Shown here one piece after another: positions 1-5,158 of a stretch of DNA of 5,296 bases. The DNA comes from Planctomycetota bacterium (GTDB lineage Bacteria > Planctomycetota > Planctomycetia > Pirellulales > Pirellulaceae), in the NCBI GenBank assembly GCA_019347795.1, contig JAHWKS010000474.1:1-5296 (forward strand). The letters are read 5' to 3'. The translations under genes were made by a program, and so were the position numbers. Below the pieces are notes generated by a model. It saw only the letters and a program-made list of their open reading frames with translations. It made no database searches and was not told the origin of the DNA. The number at the start of each line of letters is the position of its first letter. The first letter of the stretch is position 1.

Positions 1-82
1 CGAGCAACTCGCCACCAAGATTCGGTGGGTTGTTGATAACGCACTAAATCTCGGAAGCGTGGGTTGGCCCCGCGTTCGGTAA
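1..82 (+). CDS. Possible 3' end of an unidentified gene (partial)
   Basis: Frame 2 is open from the left edge through 26 codons to TAA at 80-82. The residues include the stretch KIRWVVDNALN and end in WPRVR, which looks more protein-like than the other frames here: mixed hydrophobic and charged residues, and little of the Arg/Pro/Ser monotony typical of GC-rich noncoding frames. No start lies in the window and I recognise no family. It could equally be a chance open frame, since 26 codons prove little. Extending the contig to the left would settle it. Confidence 0.25.
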   Translation, partial: EQLATKIRWVVDNALNLGSVGWPRVR

Positions 83-482
83 GTGCGGGGGCAGGTGAAC
101 CGATAGCGCCCTCGGTCCGGACGAAGCCGAACTCGGCCCTGCTCGGCGCATGCGGCCACGGCCCTTCCAACGCTGAAGACTTAGCGGCGCACGAGAGGTG
201 CAAGTTCTGCTTCTTTGCTGGGCCGGCGTCCGTGCGGAATGGCGTGCGATTTGCGGCAAGCAAGTCGCACCCGACACGAGATCATCGTCGCGTTGCGCAA
301 GCCGCCTCACTGGTTCGACATCTCCCAACAAGTCAACCGAGGTTCAGCGGGGGCTTGTGAGTCGAGGAGTCGCAGGAAACGGACCCATTGCAATGCCGCA
401 TCCCAGCGGCGCAGGTGAAAGGCACGTAACTCCGCCCAATGATCCGCATTGTTCGTCGCCCAGGCGAATGGAATATCGACCT
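83..482. other. Spacer upstream of the diadenylate cyclase gene; no gene supported
   Basis: This 400-base stretch holds only shadow-like open frames on both strands, rich in Arg, Ser, Pro and Ala, with no motif I know. The cyclase frame itself is open back to about 198, but the residues before the chosen Met look like translated noncoding sequence. A small hairpin (GCCGC 395-399 with GCGGC 406-410, loop ATCCCA) lies about 75 bases before the start. I see no convincing promoter, tRNA or riboswitch. Confidence 0.5.
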
Positions 483-1814
483 ATGGCCACGCATGCCTAT
501 CCACCGGACTTTGCCTCCTTCGTCGCCGAGCGCTGGGAGGAGGCCACTCGGGACACGGACGATGACTCCGCCATCAGCCCCGATGTCCGCCAATCGCTGC
601 CAGAGCCGAAAGAGCTCGAATATGTGATCTCCACGTGTTACCAAGCAAGTTTACTCCGCGATGAGGAGCGCCCGGTGACTTTCCGGGCGATCATCTGCCC
701 GCCGGGTTTGCTCCCGGCGGAGCATGGCCCGCCCACGGGGCTGCACCGGCTGGCCTTCACCCGCCCTCGACCTTTGAACGAGGACGAACTGCGCCGGCTC
801 TCCCCGAGCGTGGACTTCTACCGCTCGCTCATCGGCGTGTGGTTTGGAACTGATGGGAAGCCCGAGATCTGGGGCATCATCTCTTCCGGCCCGCGCTGGG
901 TTAAGGCGGCCCAGGGGGATCGGATCAGCAGCCCTCCGCTGCCGGATCGTCTGGTGGTGTGCGCGACGGGCCCTGGTCGGATCGTCGCGGCTCGTGGCCT
1001 GGTCACCCTCGCCACCTTGCACGGCGGCCGCATAATATGCCCGGCTTCGGATGTCCTAGAGTCCCGTTGGCTCCAAGACACGTTCGCCAGCGTGCGTGAG
1101 GAGATTATCGCTCTTCATCGAGATCGCGCCGCCCGCGATGCGGCCCCGCGCCGACCGATTGACCCGCAACTGATCGGCCGGATCAGCCGTCACGTCGTGC
1201 GGCGCATCATCAGCATTATTCGATCGTCGCGGCACGGCGCCACGCTGCTTTTTCTGCCGCCGGAGACCGCTGAGCGTCGCGAGCACCAAACGTACATCAA
1301 CATCAAGTATCACTTCACCGACGACGAGCCGCGCCGCCGCTTCCGTGCGCTGATGCTGGAGATTGTCGACGAGCTTGCCTATCGCGATGGCGCCGGTCGC
1401 CTGGAGGACCCGGTCGGCTGGGAGGAGTATATGGGAAGCCGCAACGAACGGTTGGCCGAACTCGACGAAGCGATCGCCGAACTGACTCAGTTGCTGGCCT
1501 CGGTCTCCGCCGCGGATGGCGCGGTCGTTCTGACGCGGCGATTCGAGATCCTGGGCTTCGGCTCGGAGATCTCCGGTGAGCTGCCGGACGTCCCTGAGGT
1601 GGACCGCTCTCTCGACGCCGATGCGCGGGAGAGGTCTCGGGAAAGGACGGCGGGGGTCGGGACCCGGCACCGCTCGGTTTACCGCCTCTGCCAACGCATG
1701 CCCGAAGTGCTGGCGATCATCATCTCTCAGGATGGCGGGGTGCGATTCGTCAAGCAACTCGACGGTCGCGTGGCGTACTGGGACCATGTCTCTATCGGCG
1801 TCCGCGACGTATGA
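483..1814 (+). CDS. Diadenylate cyclase (DisA_N/DAC domain) with N-terminal DACNV-like sensor domain
   Basis: Predicted to make the second messenger c-di-AMP from two ATP under control of an N-terminal sensor domain; soluble, with no signal peptide or membrane segment. The protein is 443 residues. Residues about 1-225 match the planctomycete DACNV-type sensor as I remember it: AYPPDFASFV near the start, CYQASLLRDEERPV from C52, a WGIISSGPRW stretch, and LESRW ending at W196. The C-terminal half is the cyclase domain: HGATLL from H251, DGA at 345-347 (metal and ATP binding in the family) and RHR at 395-397 (ATP phosphate binding), then IIISQDGGVRF, where family members often have SEE. The start is ATG 483, where recognisable homology begins; ATG 468 in the same frame would add five residues. 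Neither has a strong ribosome binding site. The gene stands alone, with a long spacer on each side. The family call is strong. The ligand sensed is unknown. Confidence 0.9.
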   Translation: MATHAYPPDFASFVAERWEEATRDTDDDSAISPDVRQSLPEPKELEYVISTCYQASLLRDEERPVTFRAIICPPGLLPAEHGPPTGLHRLAFTRPRPLNEDELRRLSPSVDFYRSLIGVWFGTDGKPEIWGIISSGPRWVKAAQGDRISSPPLPDRLVVCATGPGRIVAARGLVTLATLHGGRIICPASDVLESRWLQDTFASVREEIIALHRDRAARDAAPRRPIDPQLIGRISRHVVRRIISIIRSSRHGATLLFLPPETAERREHQTYINIKYHFTDDEPRRRFRALMLEIVDELAYRDGAGRLEDPVGWEEYMGSRNERLAELDEAIAELTQLLASVSAADGAVVLTRRFEILGFGSEISGELPDVPEVDRSLDADARERSRERTAGVGTRHRSVYRLCQRMPEVLAIIISQDGGVRFVKQLDGRVAYWDHVSIGVRDV

Positions 1815-1865
1815 AACTGAAGTGGGCATGGCTCCTCTCCAAGCGAAATGTCGCCCGATGACGGC

Positions 1866-1885
1866 GATGGCGACCCGGCGCCATC
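1866..1885 (+). other. Stem-loop 50 bases after the cyclase stop
   Basis: GATGGCG (1866-1872) and CGCCATC (1879-1885) form a perfect 7-base-pair stem with loop ACCCGG. No T run follows, so it is not a classic intrinsic terminator. It may protect the 3' end of the cyclase mRNA or be chance pairing in GC-rich DNA. Confidence 0.3.
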
Positions 1886-2079
1886 CCAAAGGGCGGCTCG
1901 GCACTGACCATGGACGTTTAGCTGTACTTGGTGACCATATTCCGGCACTGCCGCCCGCGCTTGATTCAGCCGTCTAGGCTTCAAGGGAAACCTTCCATTT
2001 TCGACCGTGGACCTCCGCTAAGTTACCTTGCATCCTGGAGGGCAGGCAAAGTCGTCGTTTGTACTTTTCGAGGGCGGCC

Positions 2080-2156
2080 AATGTAAAAACTGGCCTGTTC
2101 GCGCCCAAGTCGTAAGCAAGATTAGACAGCCCGTGGAGGCCTCGGTTTTTTACATT
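2080..2156. repeat. 10-base inverted repeat AATGTAAAAA / TTTTTACATT
   Basis: AATGTAAAAA at 2080-2089 is matched exactly by its reverse complement at 2147-2156, with 57 bases between the arms. The arms are AT-rich in an otherwise GC-rich spacer. The right arm includes most of the T run of the terminator-like hairpin. Inside and around the left arm, GGGCG/CGCCC (2072-2076/2102-2106) and GCCA/TGGC (2077-2080/2091-2094) can form a separate nested stem, so alternative folds are possible. Confidence 0.5.
2131..2151 (+). terminator. Weak intrinsic-terminator-like hairpin with T6
   Basis: CCG-T-GG (2131-2136) pairs with CC-T-CGG (2140-2145) across loop AGG: five GC pairs with one T-T mismatch, followed directly by TTTTTT (2146-2151). 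The short stem makes it a weak terminator, but the GC stem plus T run is the right shape for the plus strand. It lies 317 bases after the cyclase stop and 115 bases before the hydrolase start, so it could separate their transcription. Confidence 0.35.
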
Positions 2157-2172
2157 CGAGCTGCGCAGCCCG

Positions 2173-2192
2173 GGCACCCACGCATGGGTGCC
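2173..2192. repeat. GGCACCCA-CGCA-TGGGTGCC hairpin
   Basis: A perfect 8-base-pair stem with a 4-base loop. A second pair, GCCCGGG (2168-2174) with CCCGGGC (2199-2205), overlaps it and would compete. Compact palindromes of this kind between genes are typical of dispersed REP-like elements. Only one copy is in this window, so repetitiveness is untested. Confidence 0.45.
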
Positions 2193-2212
2193 TGACCTCC
2201 CGGGCCGCCGAT

Positions 2213-2227
2213 CGAGCGCGGCGCTCG
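2213..2227. promoter_or_regulatory. Perfect palindrome CGAGCGC-G-GCGCTCG upstream of the hydrolase gene
   Basis: Two 7-base arms around one central base, ending 39 bases before the hydrolase ATG. Position and symmetry would suit a dimeric repressor site, but no regulator gene is nearby and no clear -10/-35 pair is visible, so operator function is a guess. Confidence 0.25.
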
Positions 2228-2254
2228 CCGAACAGTCCTTCAATCCACACGCAT

Positions 2255-2258
2255 GGAG
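2255..2258 (+). promoter_or_regulatory. Ribosome binding site of the alpha/beta hydrolase
   Basis: GGAG lies 8 bases before ATG 2267. It supports this start, which places the beta-strand and oxyanion motif ILLIHG within the first ten residues, as expected for the fold. Confidence 0.65.
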
Positions 2259-2266
2259 CCAGTCGT

Positions 2267-3112
2267 ATGGCGAAGTCGATCCTTCTCATCCACGGCCGTC
2301 ATTACAAACCGCCGGAGGACGATCTAAAGAAACTTTGGCTGGAGGCGTTGCGGTTTGGGATCAGCCGCGATTTTCCCGCGAAAGTGGCCGACTGGGACGC
2401 CGCGGTGAAGGAGTTCGTCTACTACGGCAACGTCTCAAACGAATTCCTGAGCGAGTTTTACGAGGAGCCAATCCCGAACGACCTGGCGGACCGCCGGGAG
2501 ACGCTCGAGGATCTGAAAAAATACAAGAAAACGAAGTTCACGAGGAAAAACTACAATGCGCTGCCGGGGAAGGACTCCTGGAAAGAGGCAATTGCGGATG
2601 CGCTGGCGGGTCCCCTCAGCTTCTTTGGCCTCAGCAATCCTGTGATCGAAGCGGTCGCTCCCGACATGCGCGAATATTGGAACCCGGACTCTCGCTTCGG
2701 CTCGGACGTGCGTCTCCCGATGATCGCCCCGCTCAAAAGCGCGATGGGTCGCGACGACGAGATCCTCGTCATTTCCCACAGCCTGGGGACGATGATCGCG
2801 TACGAGGAAACAAAGGCTCTTCTCGTTTTCGGTGTTGACGTTGCTTACGCGCGTCGATCGCCCACGGACGTAGCCGTTGGCGGACAGGCATCGCATGACC
2901 GCCCCGTCACCAAGGTCGATCTCGTATTCATCGACATCCGATTGCGTCGTCAGCGATCGCCGCGTGCCCATCGAGGTCGCGATTGCCCGGTACTTTTTGA
3001 CGGTCTGCGTCTGCGAACTCCCGGCGTCCCCACGATCGACAAACGTTTTCACCTTCACGTCATCACCGTTGCCCAGTTACTCCGGATCGGGTTCGATCAT
3101 CGTCAGCGGTGA
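2267..3112 (+). CDS. 3'-truncated alpha/beta hydrolase with an antisense-derived tail
   Basis: Codons 1 to about 180 encode the N-terminal part of a serine alpha/beta hydrolase: ILLIHG at residues 5-10 (first strand and oxyanion region), a charged variable middle section (about 75-130), then VISHSLGTMIAYE, the nucleophile elbow, with Ser172 as presumed nucleophile (SHSLG, a GxSxG variant). The catalytic Asp and His that should follow are missing. From about residue 181 to the stop the frame runs through the antisense of the metallo-hydrolase gene, and the residues (Arg-rich, no motif) are not hydrolase-like. The frame stays open by chance for about 100 codons. A protein from it should lack a catalytic triad. 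The start has a good ribosome binding site. The first 180 codons look well preserved, so the damage is recent, or the assembly is wrong. Subfamily and substrate are unknown. It may best be treated as a pseudogene. Confidence 0.75.
   Translation: MAKSILLIHGRHYKPPEDDLKKLWLEALRFGISRDFPAKVADWDAAVKEFVYYGNVSNEFLSEFYEEPIPNDLADRRETLEDLKKYKKTKFTRKNYNALPGKDSWKEAIADALAGPLSFFGLSNPVIEAVAPDMREYWNPDSRFGSDVRLPMIAPLKSAMGRDDEILVISHSLGTMIAYEETKALLVFGVDVAYARRSPTDVAVGGQASHDRPVTKVDLVFIDIRLRRQRSPRAHRGRDCPVLFDGLRLRTPGVPTIDKRFHLHVITVAQLLRIGFDHRQR
2803..3076 (-). pseudogene. Distal remnant of the metallo-beta-lactamase-fold gene
   Basis: Directly after the TAA at 3077-3079 the same minus-strand frame continues with sequence that fits the second half of a ComEC-like metallo-hydrolase: VKTFVDRGD, YEIDLGDGA, LSANGYV and NENEK-like NTENEKSLCFLV, without any further stop or frameshift. 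Counting the stop as codon 148, this is codons 149 to about 240. It then ends abruptly at about 2803, where the antisense of the alpha/beta hydrolase begins, so the late metal-ligand region (usually a Gly-Asp just after this strand) is missing. No ribosome binding site of its own was seen before the first Met (3058), so separate translation is unlikely. Confidence 0.75.
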
Positions 3113-3520
3113 ATCGAGCCAATTAGTGCGGCCGTCGTCATCGTCGTCTCCGGCATCACCCGGCACATTGTTGGGTCCGAGTATGAAGCTTCGTCCGTGC
3201 ATGTGGTCCTCGCCCGCGACGGCCCCCCCGACGTGATCCGCGTCGTAGTGCGTGGCAATGAAGTAAGCGAGTTCCGTGACGCCATTCTTGTGGAGGACTG
3301 CTCCGACGATTTTGCCGCCGTCGTAACCGCCCGTGGCGATGTTGCCCGCATCGATCAACACGCGCACCCGGTCGCCGCTCGCGTCGGCGGGACCGAGGAT
3401 CAAAGTCGCATCCCCCTGACCGACGCGGATGTGGATGATCTTCAGCTCCTCGGCGCAGGACCACGCACACGGCAGCATGCCGACGATGGTCGTCACAACG
3501 ACCCTTTGCCATCTGTTCAT
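3077..3520 (-). CDS. Exported metallo-beta-lactamase-fold (ComEC-like) hydrolase, N-terminal part ending at an in-frame TAA
   Basis: 147 residues. An N-terminal signal peptide is clear: NRWQR, a hydrophobic core VVVTTIVGMLPCAW, and a likely cleavage after SCA (residues 21-23). The mature part starts with the ComEC/Rec2-type metallo-hydrolase pattern: HIRVGQGDA (30-38), VLIDAG (54-59) and the metal site THYDADHVGG, with His91, Asp93, Asp95 and His96. An Asp run (125-129) follows. The frame stops at TAA 3077-3079, roughly midway through the domain, while family-like sequence continues in the same frame. The start is well supported by GGGGAG seven bases upstream. Family members of this type would be periplasmic or secreted hydrolases, perhaps of phosphoesters; the substrate is unknown. 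The truncated product lacks later metal ligands and is probably inactive. Its last 36 bases overlap the tail of the hydrolase frame on the other strand. Confidence 0.75.
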   Translation of the reverse strand: MNRWQRVVVTTIVGMLPCAWSCAEELKIIHIRVGQGDATLILGPADASGDRVRVLIDAGNIATGGYDGGKIVGAVLHKNGVTELAYFIATHYDADHVGGAVAGEDHMHGRSFILGPNNVPGDAGDDDDDGRTNWLDSPLTMIEPDPE

Positions 3521-3527
3521 AGGATGT

Positions 3528-3533
3528 CTCCCC
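3528..3533 (-). promoter_or_regulatory. Ribosome binding site of the metallo-hydrolase
   Basis: On the minus strand GGGGAG precedes ATG 3520 by seven bases (plus strand CTCCCC). It decides the start: the open frame extends to 3778, but those residues look noncoding, and the signal peptide begins exactly at this Met. Confidence 0.7.
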
Positions 3534-3886
3534 AGAGTTGTGCCTAGCCGTTCGATGAGGACGGTTGGCGGGACTGAGAGCGGCTCCCCGAGAGACCAAG
3601 CGCCATCCGTCGAATCCGTTGCCGCTCGTTGCAAGCGTATTCCCCTGGAATGAAGAGTGCAATGCGACGCCGAAGCAGGGAGTACGACTTCCTCATCAAC
3701 GTGGTCCTCGAGCCGGGGGCGATTTGTTTTGGCCTCGCCGTAGCGAACAGGCCCGCGGCAGCACCAGCACCTCCTCAACGGTCTACACTATTGTCCGGGG
3801 GGCACCGAAGGTTCCACAGGTGATGCGGCACGACTGCGTCTATCATCAAGGCGGCCCTGGTGATGCGGACGATTCGGCAACGCTGG
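3534..3886. other. Spacer between divergent genes; no gene supported
   Basis: About 350 bases between the metallo-hydrolase (leftward) and the membrane protein (rightward). The open frames here are short, Arg/Pro/Ser-rich and unlike known proteins. For the leftward gene a poor promoter match can be drawn (minus-strand TTGCAC at 3657-3662 and TACGCT at 3634-3639, 17-base spacer), which I rate only as possible. A 10-base direct repeat lies near the right end. No tRNA or other RNA gene was recognised. Confidence 0.45.
3819..3868 (+). repeat. Direct repeat GGTGATGCGG, two copies 40 bases apart
   Basis: Copies at 3819-3828 and 3859-3868. The start-to-start distance of 40 bases is about four helical turns, so both face the same side of the DNA. 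The second copy covers the place where a -35 box for the TATAAT at 3887 would lie. An activator or repressor site is possible. No -35 consensus is visible, which would fit an activator-dependent promoter. Confidence 0.35.
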
Positions 3887-3892
3887 TATAAT
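3884..3892 (+). promoter_or_regulatory. Extended -10 promoter TGG-TATAAT
   Basis: A perfect TATAAT (3887-3892) is preceded by TGn (3884-3886), an extended -10 element that can work without a -35 box. The hexamer 17 bases upstream (TGCGGA) is a poor -35. Transcription would begin near 3899. That leaves only about 8 bases before ATG 3907, but about 56 bases before the candidate ATT start at 3955. Confidence 0.55.
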
Positions 3893-3906
3893 CGCATTCC
3901 GAAGTG

Positions 3907-4761
3907 ATGGAGTGGACCGCTGGTTGCAATGCGGCTTTTCTGGAGGAAATTCGTATTTGTTTCGATGCAAAATCCAGTTTTTTGGCCGGTGGTTGCGTCT
4001 ATGGCGTCGCCGCTTACCTGTTGCGTCGAGACAACCCTCGACTCAAACGGGCCGGAGTGGCGCTCATGGGTATTACGGCCATGCAGTGGATTGAGGGCGC
4101 TCTTTGGCTCGACGGCCCAACGCCCGACGGTTTCGCGAACCAGCTATTGACCGTCGGCCTGATTCCATTGGCCCTGCTGGCACAAGCTTGGGGCCCGCTG
4201 CTCGGTTCCCTGTTTTTTCTGCCCGTGCAGCGCCGCCGGGCGCCGTTCTACTTGTTGCTGCTCCTGGGCCTGAGCATCGTTGTCTTGGCGCGTGTGATTT
4301 ATCAACCCACGTACACCCAAGTCACGCCACAGGGCCACCTCAACTGGTGGTCATCCAGGAATCCGCCTGTTTTTTCGCCTTGGGCGTATGGTCTTTGGGC
4401 GATTGTGATTGGCGCTCCGTTTTTGCTTTGGTGGCGCCCTTTTTGGCAAAGCCTGCTGATCGTGTCCTGGGGTTGGGGGTGGGCGACGCTGAGTTACCTC
4501 GTCACCGATAGCGCCGCCAGCCATTGGTGCTTCTTTGTCTCGTTCTATGCCGTGTTCGTCCTGGTGTACGCAATGCTGGTGAAAGATGCCCCCCTCCGAT
4601 GCGTTCCCGCGACTCACGAAAAATTGCGATCCGATGAGCGGCTTGTCAACAAGGTTGGTGCGCGTCGGTCACATCGGCCGAGTTGCTGTCGGCGCGTCCG
4701 AGGCGGGGCTGAGGCCGCCAGCGTGCGCGCTCAGGACACGCCCTCATTATGCAGCGAATGA
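3907..4761 (+). CDS. Multi-pass membrane protein, DUF6629-like; true start may be ATT 3955
   Basis: 284 residues from ATG 3907 with about seven hydrophobic segments: roughly 22-39, 49-67, 79-105, 112-132, 157-174, 180-199 and 205-225. CFDAKSSFLAGG, MQWIEGALWL and SHWCFF recall the DUF6629-type family (usual start MCFSAxASF, then a Q-x-x-EG-x-W motif and a late WCFF), whose function is not known to me. ATG 3907 and GTG 3904 lack a ribosome binding site and would lie almost at the 5' end of the mRNA. GGAGG (3942-3946), 8 bases before ATT 3955, points to a 268-residue protein starting Met-Cys-Phe, as in the family. The last 58 or so residues after the seventh segment are Arg-, Ser- and Cys-rich and look like noncoding extension, perhaps from loss of the original stop. 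The gene is monocistronic and convergent with the next. The membrane protein call is firm; the family call is from memory. Confidence 0.8.
   Translation: MEWTAGCNAAFLEEIRICFDAKSSFLAGGCVYGVAAYLLRRDNPRLKRAGVALMGITAMQWIEGALWLDGPTPDGFANQLLTVGLIPLALLAQAWGPLLGSLFFLPVQRRRAPFYLLLLLGLSIVVLARVIYQPTYTQVTPQGHLNWWSSRNPPVFSPWAYGLWAIVIGAPFLLWWRPFWQSLLIVSWGWGWATLSYLVTDSAASHWCFFVSFYAVFVLVYAMLVKDAPLRCVPATHEKLRSDERLVNKVGARRSHRPSCCRRVRGGAEAASVRAQDTPSLCSE
3942..3946 (+). promoter_or_regulatory. Strong Shine-Dalgarno sequence before an ATT codon
   Basis: GGAGG followed by AAA, inside the annotated frame, with 8 bases to ATT 3955-3957. The next codons are TGT TTC (Cys-Phe), the family's usual second and third residues. 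This argues for ATT initiation, as is known for infC in Escherichia coli, or for a start codon lost by mutation. Confidence 0.5.
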
Positions 4762-4810
4762 CAAAGCTCACTTGCCCGGCGGGCGCGGGGAGCGATGACA
4801 TCCTGACAGT

Positions 4811-5137
4811 CTACTTGGCCGGCGGGTCAGGTGCAGCGTCTGGTTCGCCTTTTGACGCCTGCAAGCCTTTAACAGCAATGGATCCAAGGGAGCTAACCCA
4901 GGCGAGAACAATTAGCGGCACGATCAGGAATAAGTCGATTCGAATCAACGGGTCGCCGGCACGAGCGATAGAATGAAGATGCATTTCATACGCGACCCAG
5001 CATCCGGTGGCAGCAAGTGCAGGGATCAACCCGAACAGGAAAATGCGACGACCGCCTGGAATCAGCCAAGGGACAAATATCGCCACAACCCCAAGACAAA
5101 GCACAACGAACAAGAAGTGATTTGGCCATTCCATCAT
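4811..5137 (-). CDS. Small three-segment membrane protein of unknown function
   Basis: 108 residues. Three hydrophobic segments at about 7-27 (FLFVVLCLGVVAIFVPWLI), 32-50 (IFLFGLIPALAATGCWVAY) and 67-89 (IDLFLIVPLIVLAWVSSL), then a short polar tail rich in Pro, Asp and Lys. There is no signal peptidase site, no catalytic motif and no family I recognise. Two Met codons open the frame (5135-5137 and 5132-5134); AGGAGG lies five bases before the first and eight before the second, so either may be used. It converges on the larger membrane protein gene with only 49 bases between the stops and no clear terminator there. Its leader contains a long inverted repeat. The membrane pattern plus strong ribosome binding site make it a likely real gene. 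Confidence 0.75.
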   Translation of the reverse strand: MMEWPNHFLFVVLCLGVVAIFVPWLIPGGRRIFLFGLIPALAATGCWVAYEMHLHSIARAGDPLIRIDLFLIVPLIVLAWVSSLGSIAVKGLQASKGEPDAAPDPPAK

Positions 5138-5142
5138 CGAAC

Positions 5143-5148
5143 CCTCCT
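5143..5148 (-). promoter_or_regulatory. Ribosome binding site of the 108-residue membrane protein
   Basis: Minus-strand AGGAGG (plus CCTCCT), five bases before ATG 5137 and eight before ATG 5134. The spacing slightly favours the second Met; both give essentially the same protein. Confidence 0.7.
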
Positions 5149-5158
5149 CAGCAGAACG

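Larger units (their letters stand above)
1815..2266. other. Gene-free spacer rich in inverted repeats
   Basis: These 452 bases separate the cyclase from the alpha/beta hydrolase. I support no gene in them. The longest minus-strand frame (89 codons, 1974-2243) needs a TTG start, has no clear ribosome binding site and reads across several palindromes. The spacer contains a stem-loop at 1866-1885, nested inverted repeats at 2072-2156, a terminator-like hairpin at 2131-2151, a GGCACCCA hairpin at 2173-2192 and a 15-base palindrome at 2213-2227. It could hide a small structured RNA, but I cannot name one. Confidence 0.45.

Noticed and set aside
198..482. N-terminal extension of the cyclase frame by 95 residues
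   Set aside because: Open by chance in GC-rich DNA; the residues show no family resemblance, and homology begins at the MATHAYPPDF stretch.
1056..1904. A 282-codon minus-strand open frame across the cyclase gene
   Set aside because: It is the antisense of a gene with clear DGA and RHR motifs; its residues are Arg-, Ala- and Asp-rich with no recognisable domain.
2123..2156. TAGACA / TACATT as a promoter for the hydrolase
   Set aside because: The -35-like hexamer is good, but the spacer is 22 bases, too long for a sigma-70-type promoter.
1974..2243. 89-codon minus-strand open frame in the spacer
   Set aside because: Needs a TTG start without a clear ribosome binding site and is largely made of inverted repeats; no family recognised.
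2435..2800. Minus-strand continuation of the metallo-hydrolase frame through the hydrolase gene
   Set aside because: This part is the antisense of the alpha/beta hydrolase; its openness is accidental. Only the part right of about 2803 is real metallo-hydrolase.
3521..3778. 86-codon extension of the metallo-hydrolase upstream of its Met
   Set aside because: The signal peptide and GGGGAG ribosome binding site place the start at 3520; upstream residues look noncoding.
4774..4784. GCCC-GGC-GGGC hairpin between the convergent membrane genes
   Set aside because: Only four base pairs and no T run, so not supported as a bidirectional terminator.
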